A DNA stretch of 64,000 nucleotides from Cellvibrionaceae bacterium AOL6 (GCA_003265435.1 NOXC01000003.1:1-64000), one strand, 5' to 3'; shown: positions 19,029 through 28,946, counted from the first letter of the stretch. A program made the numbers and translations. Notes: generated by a model from the sequence alone, not told the origin.

Positions 19029-20393
19029 ATGCAAGCATCCAGCGAAGAATTGCAAAACCAGACGCAAGCGCGTCTCGGTAAAGTACAAGACTATCTCGGC
19101 AAGGGCACCCTGCACCAACTCAGGCAAATGGTGAATGGTTTGCGCCCCGTGGAAATTGCGCAATTGATCGAATCCGCTCCGCCTGCAGCGCGTGCCGTCA
19201 TCTGGGACCTTGTCGACAAAAGCACCTTGGGTGAAGTCCTCGAAGAGTTGTCCGAAGAGGTGCGCAGCACCTACCTGAGCAATATCGACGCGGAAGACAT
19301 CGCGACACTGACCGAAGGTCTTGAAACGGACAACCTCGTCGACATCCTCCAGGCCCTTCCTGAACAGGTGATCCAGGAAGTCCTCGAGGCGATGGATAAC
19401 CAGGATCGTGAGCGCGTCGAAAAAATCCTTCCCTACCCGGAAGACACCGCAGGCGGGTTGACCAATACCGACACCATCACCGTGCGACCGCGCTTTACGC
19501 TGGACGTGGTGCTGCGCTACCTTCGCCGTCACCCAGAGCTACCGCCGTCCACCGATAGCCTGATCGTCGTGAACCGCAAAGACGACTACCTCGGCCTGTT
19601 GCCCCTGAGCAAGGTGCTGACTTCAGACCCGAACACCACCGTGCGTGAGTTGATGGTATCGGATACCAACGCTATCCGCGCCGACATGCCTGATGTCGAA
19701 GTGGCGAAGTTGTTTGAACAACACGACTGGGTTTCGGCGCCCGTGGTCAACGAGAACGGCCAATTGCTTGGCCGAATCACGATCGATGACGTGGTCGACG
19801 TGATACGAGAAGAAGCCGCCCATAACATCATGAGCTTCGCCGGCCTCGACGAGGACGACGACACCTTCGCCACCGTACGTAAATCGACACCACGACGCGC
19901 AATCTGGCTCGGTATTAATCTGCTGACCGCACTGCTGGCCTCATCGGTGATCGATTTATTCCAGGAGACCATCGACAAGGTCGTGGCCCTTGCCGTATTG
20001 ATGCCGATCGTCGCCAGCATGGGGGGCGTCGCAGGCTCACAGACTCTGACATTGGTGATTCGCGGCATGGCAACGGGAAAGATTGGTCAAAACAACCTGC
20101 GTTGGCTAATCTCGAGAGAGGTGGCCGTCGGGTTTATCAACGGTATGATCTGGGCATTGATCATGGGTGCCATTGCGGGGCTCTGGTTCCGTGATCCGAT
20201 CATCCCGTTTATCATCGGCAGCGCCATGCTGATTAATCTCATCATGGCCGCCATTGCCGGGTCCGTTTTGCCATCCATACTAAAAGCGATGAAAATAGAC
20301 CCTGCACTCGCAGGCGGTGTCACCCTGACCACCATCACCGACGTGACCGGCTTTTTTGCCTTCCTCGGTCTGGCGACTCTCTGCTACGCCTAA
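19029..20393 (+). CDS. mgtE: Magnesium transporter MgtE
   Basis: Mg2+ channel gated by its own cytoplasmic sensor. It has 454 residues: an N-terminal helical N domain (about 1-130) with TLGEVLEELSEEVRSTYL, two CBS domains (about 140-260, with PEDTAGGLTNTDTITV at the start), and a C-terminal membrane domain of about five helices containing the pore block VLMPIVASMGGVAGSQTL. The start ATG 19029 has a poor ribosome site next to a hairpin. Confidence 0.95.
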   Translation: MQASSEELQNQTQARLGKVQDYLGKGTLHQLRQMVNGLRPVEIAQLIESAPPAARAVIWDLVDKSTLGEVLEELSEEVRSTYLSNIDAEDIATLTEGLETDNLVDILQALPEQVIQEVLEAMDNQDRERVEKILPYPEDTAGGLTNTDTITVRPRFTLDVVLRYLRRHPELPPSTDSLIVVNRKDDYLGLLPLSKVLTSDPNTTVRELMVSDTNAIRADMPDVEVAKLFEQHDWVSAPVVNENGQLLGRITIDDVVDVIREEAAHNIMSFAGLDEDDDTFATVRKSTPRRAIWLGINLLTALLASSVIDLFQETIDKVVALAVLMPIVASMGGVAGSQTLTLVIRGMATGKIGQNNLRWLISREVAVGFINGMIWALIMGAIAGLWFRDPIIPFIIGSAMLINLIMAAIAGSVLPSILKAMKIDPALAGGVTLTTITDVTGFFAFLGLATLCYA

Positions 20394-20396
20394 TCC

Positions 20397-20413
20397 GCGC
20401 CCAGTGCGGGCGC
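20397..20413. other. Short GC-rich hairpin between mgtE and darP
   Basis: GCGCCC pairs with GGGCGC around the loop AGTGC, four bases after the mgtE stop. There is no U-run on either side. It could protect the mgtE 3' end or be chance in GC-rich DNA. Confidence 0.25.
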
Positions 20414-20431
20414 CATCAGACACAGAAGACT

Positions 20432-20941
20432 ATGCACGACGATTACGAATTTGAAGACGACGAAGATTTCGTCAGTAAGACCCAAATTAAAGCGGAGATG
20501 ACTGAGCTCAGACAACTTGGGCTCAATATCGCTGAGTTGCCACAGCCGGTGTACGACAGCCTCGAGCTGCCCGTGGAGCTGCGCGCCGGGATCGACGAAT
20601 ACAAACGGATCACGCACAAAAATGCGAAGAAACGCCAAGCCTCCTTCGTTGGCAAATTGATGCGCAAGGCCGATCACGAGGCGATACGCGCGCAGTTACA
20701 AGATATCCAGGAAGCCAACCATCGCGCTACACGACAGCTCCATCTCGTGGAACAGTGGCGCGACCGCCTCCTCACCGATGGCGAACCCGCCTTAAGTGAT
20801 TTTCTGAATACTTATCCAGATTGTGACCGTCAGCAACTGCGGAACCTGATCCGCAATGCTGAAAGGGAAAAGGCGCAAAACAAGCCTCCCAGCTCTGCGC
20901 GCAAGCTGTTCCGTTTTATTCAGCTTCTGGCAGCGCAGTAA
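20432..20941 (+). CDS. darP: Ribosome-associated DarP/YjgA (DUF615) protein
   Basis: Small basic/acidic helical protein, 169 residues, of the YjgA/DarP family, which binds late 50S assembly intermediates in E. coli. Recognised by the acidic N-terminus with SKTQIKAEMTELRQLG, the IAELPQPVYDSLELP stretch and the LIRNAEREKAQNKPPSSARKLFRF C-terminus. Its 3' end overlaps the convergent msrB by 26 bp. Confidence 0.92.
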   Translation: MHDDYEFEDDEDFVSKTQIKAEMTELRQLGLNIAELPQPVYDSLELPVELRAGIDEYKRITHKNAKKRQASFVGKLMRKADHEAIRAQLQDIQEANHRATRQLHLVEQWRDRLLTDGEPALSDFLNTYPDCDRQQLRNLIRNAEREKAQNKPPSSARKLFRFIQLLAAQ

Positions 20942-21473
20942 GCGCACGCGGCTCGAACACCAGGGCCTTGGAGTTGATGCAGTAGCGCAACCCCGTGGGC
21001 TCGGGCCCATCCTCAAACACGTGCCCAAGATGCTCGCCACAGCGCGAGCGCACTTCGATTCGGCGCATACCCCATTTACGATCCTCGACGAGTTCGATGT
21101 TGTCTTCATCGAACACTTCCCAAAAACTGGGCCAGCCCGAGCCCGACTCGTATTTATGGTTAGACGCAAAAACCGGTAAGCGGCAGCCCGCGGTCAAATA
21201 GACCCCCTCACGTTTTTCTTCGAGGAGTTCGCCGGTAAAGGCCCGTTCCGTGCCCTCTTCCCACAGGATTTCAAATTGTGCTTCGGTGAGCATCTGCTTC
21301 CAGGTGGCTTTCGGGATCGCGTCCATGCCCTCAGAAGCCTCAATGCGCTGTTTCGCTTCTTCAACGGACATCGCTGGCGCCTCGTCTTCCGACGAGAACC
21401 ACGGAAGCTCCAGAGCAATGGCCGCACTGCATGCAAGCAGCAGCGCGCCAACAAAAAGTGGCCGATAAGTCAT
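20916..21473 (-). CDS. msrB: Exported methionine-R-sulfoxide reductase B
   Basis: Reduces methionine-R-sulfoxide in proteins. It has 185 residues. The N-terminus is an export signal; LLLAC at 12-15 also resembles a lipobox, so it may be a periplasmic lipoprotein. The MsrB core has SGSGWPSFW, RCGEHLGHVF and the catalytic C165 in RYCINS. The zinc CxxC pairs are lost (TxxC97 and a single C145), making it a zinc-free type in which C145 could be the resolving cysteine. It overlaps darP tail-to-tail. Confidence 0.9.
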   Translation of the reverse strand: MTYRPLFVGALLLACSAAIALELPWFSSEDEAPAMSVEEAKQRIEASEGMDAIPKATWKQMLTEAQFEILWEEGTERAFTGELLEEKREGVYLTAGCRLPVFASNHKYESGSGWPSFWEVFDEDNIELVEDRKWGMRRIEVRSRCGEHLGHVFEDGPEPTGLRYCINSKALVFEPRALTALPEAE

Positions 21474-21574
21474 GCGTTTCTCCTGCGAGAACTATGTTAG
21501 ATGAAGAAACAAGTCGGCGTGAAGAGCGGGAATCTTACATTCAATTGCCACCCGTATCGATGTGGCAAGGATGC

Positions 21575-24500
21575 TTACTCAGCCAGGGTCGCGCCTTTCT
21601 TTTTGGCGGCTTCGTCGTCGAAGATACGTCGGACTTTGAATTTGGGATCTACCCAGTCCCCTTCGATGCTGTAATTGATACTGGAGGCCTTATCCACGTG
21701 CTTGCCCAGCATTTTACTGACCACATACACCCCGACACCCGCCGGCAGTCCGACGACGAACGCCGTCGCCACCGCAAGGTTTCCGGCCACGGGTAAGGTA
21801 ACAACGAGTTCGGCATCGATGGTTTCGTCAAGCAAGTTGACCGTGCCTGCCACCTGCATCTTGGAGGAGCTGGAGTCCACTTGCAGCGGTGTCGCCATCG
21901 TCACCACCCCTTCATTGAAGCGCAGTTTAGAACTCACGCTATCGTAAGCAAAACCCTTTGCCGCAAGATCGGAAAAGTCGAGGCGCAAGCGACGGGCAAT
22001 GGTGTCAAAATTGAAAAGCGCGATAAGGCGCAACAGAGGGTTTTCTCCCGCTTCGGCACCACTGAGGAAGCTACCATTGCGCAATTGAAGGGCTATGTCG
22101 CCATCAAGCAAGGCCAGAGCCACCGCATCTGGCGGCGCCATCCAGCTCGCATGAATCCGGAATTTCGCGCTCTCGCTCTCCAGCAGGCGCTCCTGCCCCC
22201 AAGCCTCCAGCGCATCGCCTACGTCATCCGTGTCGATACTGCCGATGAAGGTGCTCTGGTGCTGCTCACCCTTTTTCGTCCAGACAAAATCCGCCGGTGC
22301 GGGACGCCCAATACGGAGGCCTCTCAAATTGGCGGTGAGGTTTGACAAGTGAATTCCATGATCAATGGGGAACAGCGTAAACGCCCACGACCCCCAGGCT
22401 TCGTTCGAAAGACGCAGTTCATCAATGCGCACCTCAACGGGTTCGAGCTCACTGAGGTCCACATCGCTCAGTGCACTCTCGAACTCCTCCTCAATTTCGG
22501 CTTCGGCCTCGTCTTCAAACAGACTCAAATACGCCACTTCAACACGGTGCCGACTGCCGTCACGCGGTACCATGATCGAACCATCGAAGTGATCGCTGCG
22601 CCCTCGAAATGTCCAGGCGTGAGCATCTCCTCGAATTTGCAGACCGAGATCATCCAGAGCCAACTCACCAAAATGCAAACGATCGATACCGAAATCGGCC
22701 TGAGTTAAAAACGTCATCTCCTCGGCGTCACTTTTCTGAGTAGAAAATTGAGCCAGCGCAGCCTGATGCGAAAGCAGTTGATCAATGGTCAGGGCCCATT
22801 CCTCATAGCGCGCGACAGGAATCACACCACTGATTTGAGCGACACCGGTCGGCGGAGCCCGCAGAGGCGCGGCTGTTCCGCCCACGACCATCGCCAGACT
22901 CGGGGATAAATCCGGGCTTGTCCACAGGCGCATGTTCATACGGCCGTCGTGATCATAGTCGTAACGAAACTGCCCCTCATTCAGCATTGTTACCTGAAGT
23001 GCGAACGTGCCGTCTTCCTCTGCGCTTTTACCCAACGGGGCAGGCAGCGCAATGGTGTTTCCGGCAAGGCTCGTAATGAGGTTCAGCGTGGGTCCTTCCA
23101 ACTCGGTGTCATCCGACAATGGAATACGCAGGGTGCCCTCAGCATCGAAATCGCCGTCGATAAACGCAAACTCCGGACGCTGGGACCAACGCATCAGTTT
23201 GTCCCGATCCACTTCCGCCTCAATATCAAGCTGTATGGTCTGTGCCTCTTTATCACTCGACGCGCTAAAACGGGCCGGACGCCCCCACACCTCGGCGTTC
23301 ATGCCGTCGCTGGTGAGCAAGTGTTCGCGACTGTACTGGAAGGCACCAGAAACAGACTCAATCGCAAGATCCACACGCTCCAACAGCACATCGGCATCAT
23401 CGACCTCGACCGTTACCGCATAATCCACTTTTTCCAGGTCGTACTCGACGGGGATATCGAGTTGAAGTTCGGCCTGATACTCTCCTGCCAATTGCCAAGT
23501 GGGCAGGAAACCCGCCAATTGACTTTCGAGCGGCGACGCCAACAGCACGCGCTTGGCCGCCGGTAGTGGGCCGTGCATACCCGCATGAATCCGAATGAAG
23601 CGCCCGCTTTGCTCATCGCCGTACATCAATGCGCGCCCACCGAGTAATTGATTTTGACCGCTTTGCCCTGCAGAAAGGTAGGCGCTGAACTGATCGGAAT
23701 CGATCAGCAGCCTTCCGTCCAGGCGCTCAACACGCGGCCATTTCGGGTCGAATTCGAGGGTTGCGTCGCGCACTTGGGCGGCAATCTGATAGCTCGGCTT
23801 AAATGCGGGCCCCTTGTCGACCGAGCCGGAATAAAACACATCAATATTCTGCACTTCCCCACCTTGAATGGCCGAAGCCAACCAATCCGTCAACGCACGG
23901 GGGACTTTCTTTGGAAGGTAGGGTGCATATTCTTCCGCGTTTGCATGATTGACCGCGAGAGACAGGTTCAGCCACGGCTCTCCCACTTCCCTTTTGAACG
24001 GCAGTCGCATCGCAAAATAACCGGAAACCGCTTTGTCGCCCTGCTCCGCAGACAGCCGCGAAGACTCCAGATAGGCGACGCGCGCTTTCGGGTCAACCCG
24101 CCAAGCAAGCTGCCCGCGGACACGGTCCAGAACGAAAGGCTCGTCGAAGACCTTCACCAAATGCAGTTTGAAGTCCTCGGGTATCTCTGCATCGATATAC
24201 CCGCCGAACGCCGAGGCTTCGACGTAGCCGCTGATTTGGCGCAACTCCGGGCTGCCCATAAAGGCCGCTGTGCCGCCGCCGGCAACATTGGCTTTAGCAG
24301 CAAACCAGCCTTGCTCGGGCGTTGTCAGTTGCACATCAATATTGTTGAGCTGCCCCTCTGGCTGCAAGGTTGAAATTGCCGTCAGCAAGCCCGACTCTCG
24401 CCCCTCGTTCGCACGCAGAAAAATATCAACAAAGGCGGCAACATCAATATGGGCAATGCGCGCTCCAACCGTTTTGCCTCGCCCGTAAAAATGCATGATA

Positions 24501-25528
24501 TCGAGCGGCAATTGCGCGTCCGCCCAACGAATATCGAGGTCCTGTAAATTGAGGTACCAACCCCGATCCTGATTCCACGCACCGGCAATCGACGCCGACG
24601 CGTATTCCGGTAAGTCGAGCTGTGCCTCGAGTGCCTCAGGCACGCCAGCGACTTCCAGATGCCCACTGGCGGTCATGCCCGCTTGCGGAGAGCCCTTAAA
24701 CCAGAGCTCGAGATTCAAGGTGTGAGTATCCCCGTCCACTCGCGGCGCTTCGTCACCGAGGGGCTCCGACTCCGTTCGTTTGACGATAGCGTTGTAGACA
24801 TCACTGGTCGGGATATTCAGCAATTGCACATAGCCGCTGGCCGAAAACGCGTCGCGGTCTCGTGGGTCACCATACCCTTCGATGACGAGATTCAACGACT
24901 CCGCATTATCAATAAGAAATGCCGCGCTCATGCGGTGAAAGAAACGATCGTTTTCGAGGCTGATAGAAGGGATGGACAGCTCGGTGCGCTTGCCCGAAAA
25001 AAAGACGAGATCTAAGGAGGCCTCGGAGATTTCAACGCGACGACCAAACAAAAACACATCGAGAGGGTCATCGAACAGGAAACTGCCCTCTTCCTGACCT
25101 GCTGTACCCTGATAGCCACGGATACGCCAACTGTGATCTTCTTTTTGTAACAGCGTGGTATGAAAGCGCTCGAAATGAATTTTTCGCCACGCAAACCCAC
25201 GCTGCAAAATCGAGTCGAGGATGCTTAATTCTGCACGTGCCGCATCCACGGTAAAAATCGCTTCGCCGGAGCGCGCTCGCACAACCAGTTGATTTAACGC
25301 AACCTCGGGCCGCAAGCCCTCCCATTCGGCCGTGATGTGGCCAATTTCCACATCCACGCCCATCTGCGCGCCAAGGGATTCCGCGATAATATGGCGATAG
25401 TCGTTCATCAGGGGGAAAGCCTGACGACCGATTTGCACCAGCACCGCAAAAGAAATCACGGCCCCTAGAAAAAAGCCCCAGAAGCGTCGGGAAATCAGAA
25501 GCAGGTGGCGTTGCTTAATCGACAGCAC
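21575..25528 (-). CDS. yhdP: YhdP-family AsmA-like envelope lipid transporter
   Basis: Very large inner-membrane anchored protein (1317 residues) with one N-terminal helix (about 14-35) and a long periplasmic beta-rich body. It has the AsmA-like C-terminal part (VTMATPLQVDSSSSKMQVAGTV) and the C-terminal GLPAGVGVYVVSKMLGKHVDK block typical of YhdP/TamB-like proteins. Members form hydrophobic grooves that carry phospholipids to the outer membrane. Last gene of mreB-mreC-mreD-maf-rng-yhdP, 24 bp after rng. Full length, no interruption. Confidence 0.93.
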   Translation of the reverse strand: MLSIKQRHLLLISRRFWGFFLGAVISFAVLVQIGRQAFPLMNDYRHIIAESLGAQMGVDVEIGHITAEWEGLRPEVALNQLVVRARSGEAIFTVDAARAELSILDSILQRGFAWRKIHFERFHTTLLQKEDHSWRIRGYQGTAGQEEGSFLFDDPLDVFLFGRRVEISEASLDLVFFSGKRTELSIPSISLENDRFFHRMSAAFLIDNAESLNLVIEGYGDPRDRDAFSASGYVQLLNIPTSDVYNAIVKRTESEPLGDEAPRVDGDTHTLNLELWFKGSPQAGMTASGHLEVAGVPEALEAQLDLPEYASASIAGAWNQDRGWYLNLQDLDIRWADAQLPLDIMHFYGRGKTVGARIAHIDVAAFVDIFLRANEGRESGLLTAISTLQPEGQLNNIDVQLTTPEQGWFAAKANVAGGGTAAFMGSPELRQISGYVEASAFGGYIDAEIPEDFKLHLVKVFDEPFVLDRVRGQLAWRVDPKARVAYLESSRLSAEQGDKAVSGYFAMRLPFKREVGEPWLNLSLAVNHANAEEYAPYLPKKVPRALTDWLASAIQGGEVQNIDVFYSGSVDKGPAFKPSYQIAAQVRDATLEFDPKWPRVERLDGRLLIDSDQFSAYLSAGQSGQNQLLGGRALMYGDEQSGRFIRIHAGMHGPLPAAKRVLLASPLESQLAGFLPTWQLAGEYQAELQLDIPVEYDLEKVDYAVTVEVDDADVLLERVDLAIESVSGAFQYSREHLLTSDGMNAEVWGRPARFSASSDKEAQTIQLDIEAEVDRDKLMRWSQRPEFAFIDGDFDAEGTLRIPLSDDTELEGPTLNLITSLAGNTIALPAPLGKSAEEDGTFALQVTMLNEGQFRYDYDHDGRMNMRLWTSPDLSPSLAMVVGGTAAPLRAPPTGVAQISGVIPVARYEEWALTIDQLLSHQAALAQFSTQKSDAEEMTFLTQADFGIDRLHFGELALDDLGLQIRGDAHAWTFRGRSDHFDGSIMVPRDGSRHRVEVAYLSLFEDEAEAEIEEEFESALSDVDLSELEPVEVRIDELRLSNEAWGSWAFTLFPIDHGIHLSNLTANLRGLRIGRPAPADFVWTKKGEQHQSTFIGSIDTDDVGDALEAWGQERLLESESAKFRIHASWMAPPDAVALALLDGDIALQLRNGSFLSGAEAGENPLLRLIALFNFDTIARRLRLDFSDLAAKGFAYDSVSSKLRFNEGVVTMATPLQVDSSSSKMQVAGTVNLLDETIDAELVVTLPVAGNLAVATAFVVGLPAGVGVYVVSKMLGKHVDKASSINYSIEGDWVDPKFKVRRIFDDEAAKKKGATLAE

Positions 25529-25552
25529 GGAACGGGGGCCTCTTTTGAGCCA

Positions 25553-27037
25553 TCAATGCGACAGGATAATGTCGTATTGTTCCTGATGGTAAATACTTTC
25601 CACCTGGAATCGAATTGTGCCGTTAATGAATTCCTCTAGATCGGCCACATTCGCCGATTCCTCATCCAGCAAACGGTCGATGACCACTTGAGAAGCGAGT
25701 ACGACGAAGTTTTCACTGTCATAGGCGCGCGCTTCGCGCAAAATCTCGCGGAATATTTCGTAACAGACGGTTTGCGGCGACTTCAATTTGCCCCGCCCCT
25801 TGCACACGGGGCAAGGCTCGCACAGCATCTGCGTCAACGATTCTCGCGTCCGCTTGCGCGTCATTTCCACCAGCCCCAGCTCCGATACACCGGTAATGCT
25901 GGTTTTTACGCGATCACGCTCCAGGTTTTTTTCCAGTGCACGCAACACTTGCCGCTGATGTTCTGGGTCCACCATGTCAATAAAATCGAGAATGATGATA
26001 CCGCCAATATTGCGCAGACGAAGTTGTCGCGCGATGGCCGCAGCGGCTTCGAGGTTGGTTTTAAATATGGTTTCCTCAAGATTACGGTGCCCGACAAAGG
26101 CACCGGTATTCACGTCAATCGTGGTCATGGCCTCAGTCTGCTCAACCAATAGATAGCCACCACTTTTCAAACTGACGCGCACTTCCAAGGCCTTCTGCAG
26201 CTCGTCTTCGACACCGTACAAATCAAAGATCGGACGCTCGCCGGGGTAGTGCTCCAACTTGCCGCCAATTTCCGGTGCGTAGTGCTTGGCGAATTTCTGC
26301 ATGCGCTGAAAGGCCTCGCGCGAGTCTATGCGGACCTTCTCAATATTCGGACGCATCAAGTCACGAATCGTGCGCATGTAAAGCGGCAGATCTTCGTGCA
26401 CCACAGCGGGTGCCTTGGCTTTTTTTATGGCCTGTTCAACATCGGACCAGAGGCGAAACACGAAGGGAATATCAGCACGGAAATCCTCTTCACTCACACC
26501 TTCCGCTGCAGTGCGAACGATGAAACCGCCCACCTTGTATTCGTCTTTGTGCTCATCGGCAAGTTTGCTAATGACCGAGCGCAAGCGCTCTCGCTCGGTT
26601 TCATCTTCAATGCGTGCGGAAATTCCAATGTGATCGGTGAAGGGCATATACACCAGGTAGCGCGCGGACACGCTGAGATGGGTGGTCAGTCTCGCACCTT
26701 TGCTGCTGATCGGGTCCTTGATGACCTGCACAAGCAACTCCTGCCCCTCGCGCAAAAAACTGCGGATATCACTCTGTTCGCCAACTCGTTGCTCTACGCC
26801 CTCTTCGTTGCGAGGGGCGAGGTCAGCAACGTGAATAAACCCCGCCTTGTCCTGGCCGATATCGACAAAGGCGGCTTGCATTCCGGGCAACACACGAATG
26901 ACTTTGCCTTTGTAGATGTTGCCGACGAACCCGCGACTTTGCGCCCGCTCGATATACACTTCCTGCAGCACCCCGTTTTCGATCAACGCGTCACGTGTTT
27001 CGGTCGGGCCTACATTTACCAGTATCTCGTCACTCAC
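25553..27037 (-). CDS. rng: Ribonuclease G
   Basis: Endoribonuclease of the RNase E/G family that matures 16S rRNA 5' ends. It has 494 residues and no long C-terminal scaffold, so RNase G rather than E. An S1 domain (about 35-125, GFVGNIYKGKVIRVLPGMQAAFVDIG) and the DNase-I-like catalytic part with the metal-binding TTIDVNTGAFVG and GGIIILDFIDM are intact, as is the Zn-link CPVC. The start overlaps the maf stop by 8 bp. Confidence 0.96.
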   Translation of the reverse strand: MSDEILVNVGPTETRDALIENGVLQEVYIERAQSRGFVGNIYKGKVIRVLPGMQAAFVDIGQDKAGFIHVADLAPRNEEGVEQRVGEQSDIRSFLREGQELLVQVIKDPISSKGARLTTHLSVSARYLVYMPFTDHIGISARIEDETERERLRSVISKLADEHKDEYKVGGFIVRTAAEGVSEEDFRADIPFVFRLWSDVEQAIKKAKAPAVVHEDLPLYMRTIRDLMRPNIEKVRIDSREAFQRMQKFAKHYAPEIGGKLEHYPGERPIFDLYGVEDELQKALEVRVSLKSGGYLLVEQTEAMTTIDVNTGAFVGHRNLEETIFKTNLEAAAAIARQLRLRNIGGIIILDFIDMVDPEHQRQVLRALEKNLERDRVKTSITGVSELGLVEMTRKRTRESLTQMLCEPCPVCKGRGKLKSPQTVCYEIFREILREARAYDSENFVVLASQVVIDRLLDEESANVADLEEFINGTIRFQVESIYHQEQYDIILSH

Positions 27038-27644
27038 TTGAACCTACCTTCTGCCAGCAGGGTATGTCGAACAAGCCGAGTAACTCTGCAGTTTCTGCCA
27101 GCGGCAATCCGACCACACCGGTGTAGCTGCCTTGCAGCTGGGTGACAAAGACGGCCGCCAAGCCCTGAATCGCATAGGCACCCGCTTTGCCTTCCGGTTC
27201 TCCGGATTGCCAATATCGTGATATTTCCTCATCAGATACTATTCTAAAAGACAGCTCAGAGCGGCTCAAACGGCAGTGCCAATCCCGACCATCGCCCACG
27301 CAAACTGCACTGAATACCATATGATTTCGACCAGAAAGCCGACGCAGCATGCGCGCTGCGTCCGCCTCGTCCTGCGGCTTGCCGAAGACTTCATCATCAC
27401 ACACAACAATCGTATCGGCACCGAGGGTCACCATTGGCCGCCCGGCTTTCAGGCCCGCTTCGGCTTTCTCCTGTGCAAGACGCAGCACGAAGTCGTCAGG
27501 GGATTCACCCTCACGCTGCCGCTCTTCGATTCCGGCAACGCTGAGCCGAAACGGCACACCTATCTGGGTCAATAATTCCGCTCGACGCGGAGACGATGAC
27601 GCCAGCTGCAATTGAACCTCACTTTCCTGAGCGGCACTCGCCAT
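27030..27644 (-). CDS. maf: Maf-type nucleoside triphosphate pyrophosphatase (YhdE)
   Basis: House-cleaning pyrophosphatase acting on dTTP/UTP and modified nucleotides. It has 204 residues. The Maf signature LASSSPRRAELLTQIG (14-29) and the substrate-pocket blocks TLGADTIVV and QGLAAVFVTQLQGSYTGVVGLP are present. It lies between mreD and rng as in E. coli, with a 9-bp gap and an 8-bp overlap, respectively. Confidence 0.95.
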   Translation of the reverse strand: MASAAQESEVQLQLASSSPRRAELLTQIGVPFRLSVAGIEERQREGESPDDFVLRLAQEKAEAGLKAGRPMVTLGADTIVVCDDEVFGKPQDEADAARMLRRLSGRNHMVFSAVCVGDGRDWHCRLSRSELSFRIVSDEEISRYWQSGEPEGKAGAYAIQGLAAVFVTQLQGSYTGVVGLPLAETAELLGLFDIPCWQKVGSSE

Positions 27645-27653
27645 CTCACACTC

Positions 27654-28148
27654 CTAAATCAATCGAAATCGCTGGCGAAAGCGGCGCAAGCCGATCAACA
27701 CGACGGGCCAAAGTAGACTGGAAATCACAATGGAAGCCAGCAAGGCCGGCATGGGTGCATGGTACCCGGCGAGGCTCTGCACCCAATTCACGGCAACCTG
27801 ATGCAAACCAATCAGCACCGATACCCAGAGCGTCTGATGCCAGAGAGAGTAGCTTTTGATGCGCTGGTAAGAGTTCAAACAAATGTAGGCCACCAAGGCC
27901 AAGGCCAGGGCGTGGCCACCCCAGCTCACCTGCTCCAATAGATCCTGACAGAAGCCCACAATAAATGCGAAGGTCACCCCGAGATGCTGTGGGGCACTGA
28001 TCACCCAATAGATCACAAGCAGGCACACCAGCTCCGGTCGCAAGACGCGGTAACCCGGCGCAATCGGGATAATGGCAATGAACAGCGCCAACACAATACT
28101 GATCGCGACCATGCTGTAAAACAGAGAGGGCTGACGCTCCACAAGCAT
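27654..28148 (-). CDS. mreD: Rod-shape determining protein MreD
   Basis: Small integral membrane protein of the elongasome, 164 residues with about five hydrophobic helices. Family features are the LRPELVCLLVIYWVISAP block near residue 36 and the FCQDLLEQVSWGGHALALALVAY stretch. It lies 3 bp after mreC and 9 bp before maf. Confidence 0.92.
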   Translation of the reverse strand: MLVERQPSLFYSMVAISIVLALFIAIIPIAPGYRVLRPELVCLLVIYWVISAPQHLGVTFAFIVGFCQDLLEQVSWGGHALALALVAYICLNSYQRIKSYSLWHQTLWVSVLIGLHQVAVNWVQSLAGYHAPMPALLASIVISSLLWPVVLIGLRRFRQRFRLI

Positions 28149-28151
28149 GGC

Positions 28152-28946
28152 TTAGCTGTCCTTGTGGCGTTCGAAGACCAGCAACACGTGGCGACTGCGA
28201 TTCATTTGCGCCATCGGTCGGGCAAGCACGTTGGCAAAGGGCTGGCCTTGATCGACTTCCACCGCGACCACTTCAGCCACAGGGTAGCCCGATGGAAAAC
28301 GCTGCCCGAGCCCAGAACTGACCAAGAGGTCGCCGACAGCAATGTCTAAGGTGTTGGCCACATGCCGCAACTTGAGTCGGTAGAGATCGCCTACGCCCTC
28401 AGCGACCAGGCGGACGCCATTGCGATTCACCTGCACGGGTAGCGCATGAGTCGAATCGGTAATGAGTAGGACGAGGCAATAGCGTTCGCCGACATCGACA
28501 ACTTGCCCCATCAAGCCGAAGGCATCGAGCACCGCCTGCCCTTCGTACACACCGTGCGCTCGCCCACGGTTCAGCAAGACTTTGTGCACCAAGGGGTCGG
28601 GGCTGACGCCGATGAGCTCGGCGATCAGGACCTTGTCTTCAATCGCCTCTGACGCATTCAACAGTTGACGCAAGCGAAAATTTTCAGCTTCCAGCGCCGC
28701 GTTTTTCTGAAGTTTTTGATTGAGAATGAGGTTCTCGGTACGGAAGGCGTTGTTTTCCTGAATCAGGCGCGTTCGCGACATGAGCCGGTTATCAGCCCAT
28801 TCTTCCGCTTTGGACGGAAGGCGCGCCACCCAATAGAACGGCGCAGCCAGATCGACTGCGCGATTTTTAAGCGGTTCAAGCAAAGAGGTGTAGTTGTAGA
28901 GAACAGCCAGCAGCAGCGCACAGCCCCCCCATACGAACAAGCGCAC
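28152..28946 (-). CDS. mreC: Rod-shape determining protein MreC
   Basis: Bitopic elongasome protein regulating PBP2: one membrane helix (about 4-17 from this start), a coiled coil (about 55-90) and two periplasmic beta domains (AELIGVSPDPLVHKVLLNRG onward). I list the first canonical start, GTG 28946 (264 residues). However, the codons just upstream encode KPIFRKGPSPG, which matches the N-terminus of other MreC proteins, and a good AGGAG site precedes an ATC at 28982. The real start may therefore be that ATC (276 residues). Confidence 0.93.
   Translation of the reverse strand: MRLFVWGGCALLLAVLYNYTSLLEPLKNRAVDLAAPFYWVARLPSKAEEWADNRLMSRTRLIQENNAFRTENLILNQKLQKNAALEAENFRLRQLLNASEAIEDKVLIAELIGVSPDPLVHKVLLNRGRAHGVYEGQAVLDAFGLMGQVVDVGERYCLVLLITDSTHALPVQVNRNGVRLVAEGVGDLYRLKLRHVANTLDIAVGDLLVSSGLGQRFPSGYPVAEVVAVEVDQGQPFANVLARPMAQMNRSRHVLLVFERHKDS

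Noticed and set aside
22949-23566. 205-codon plus-strand open frame inside the yhdP region
   Set aside because: Lies wholly antisense to the intact 1317-residue yhdP; no recognisable motif; long shadow frames are expected in GC-rich DNA.
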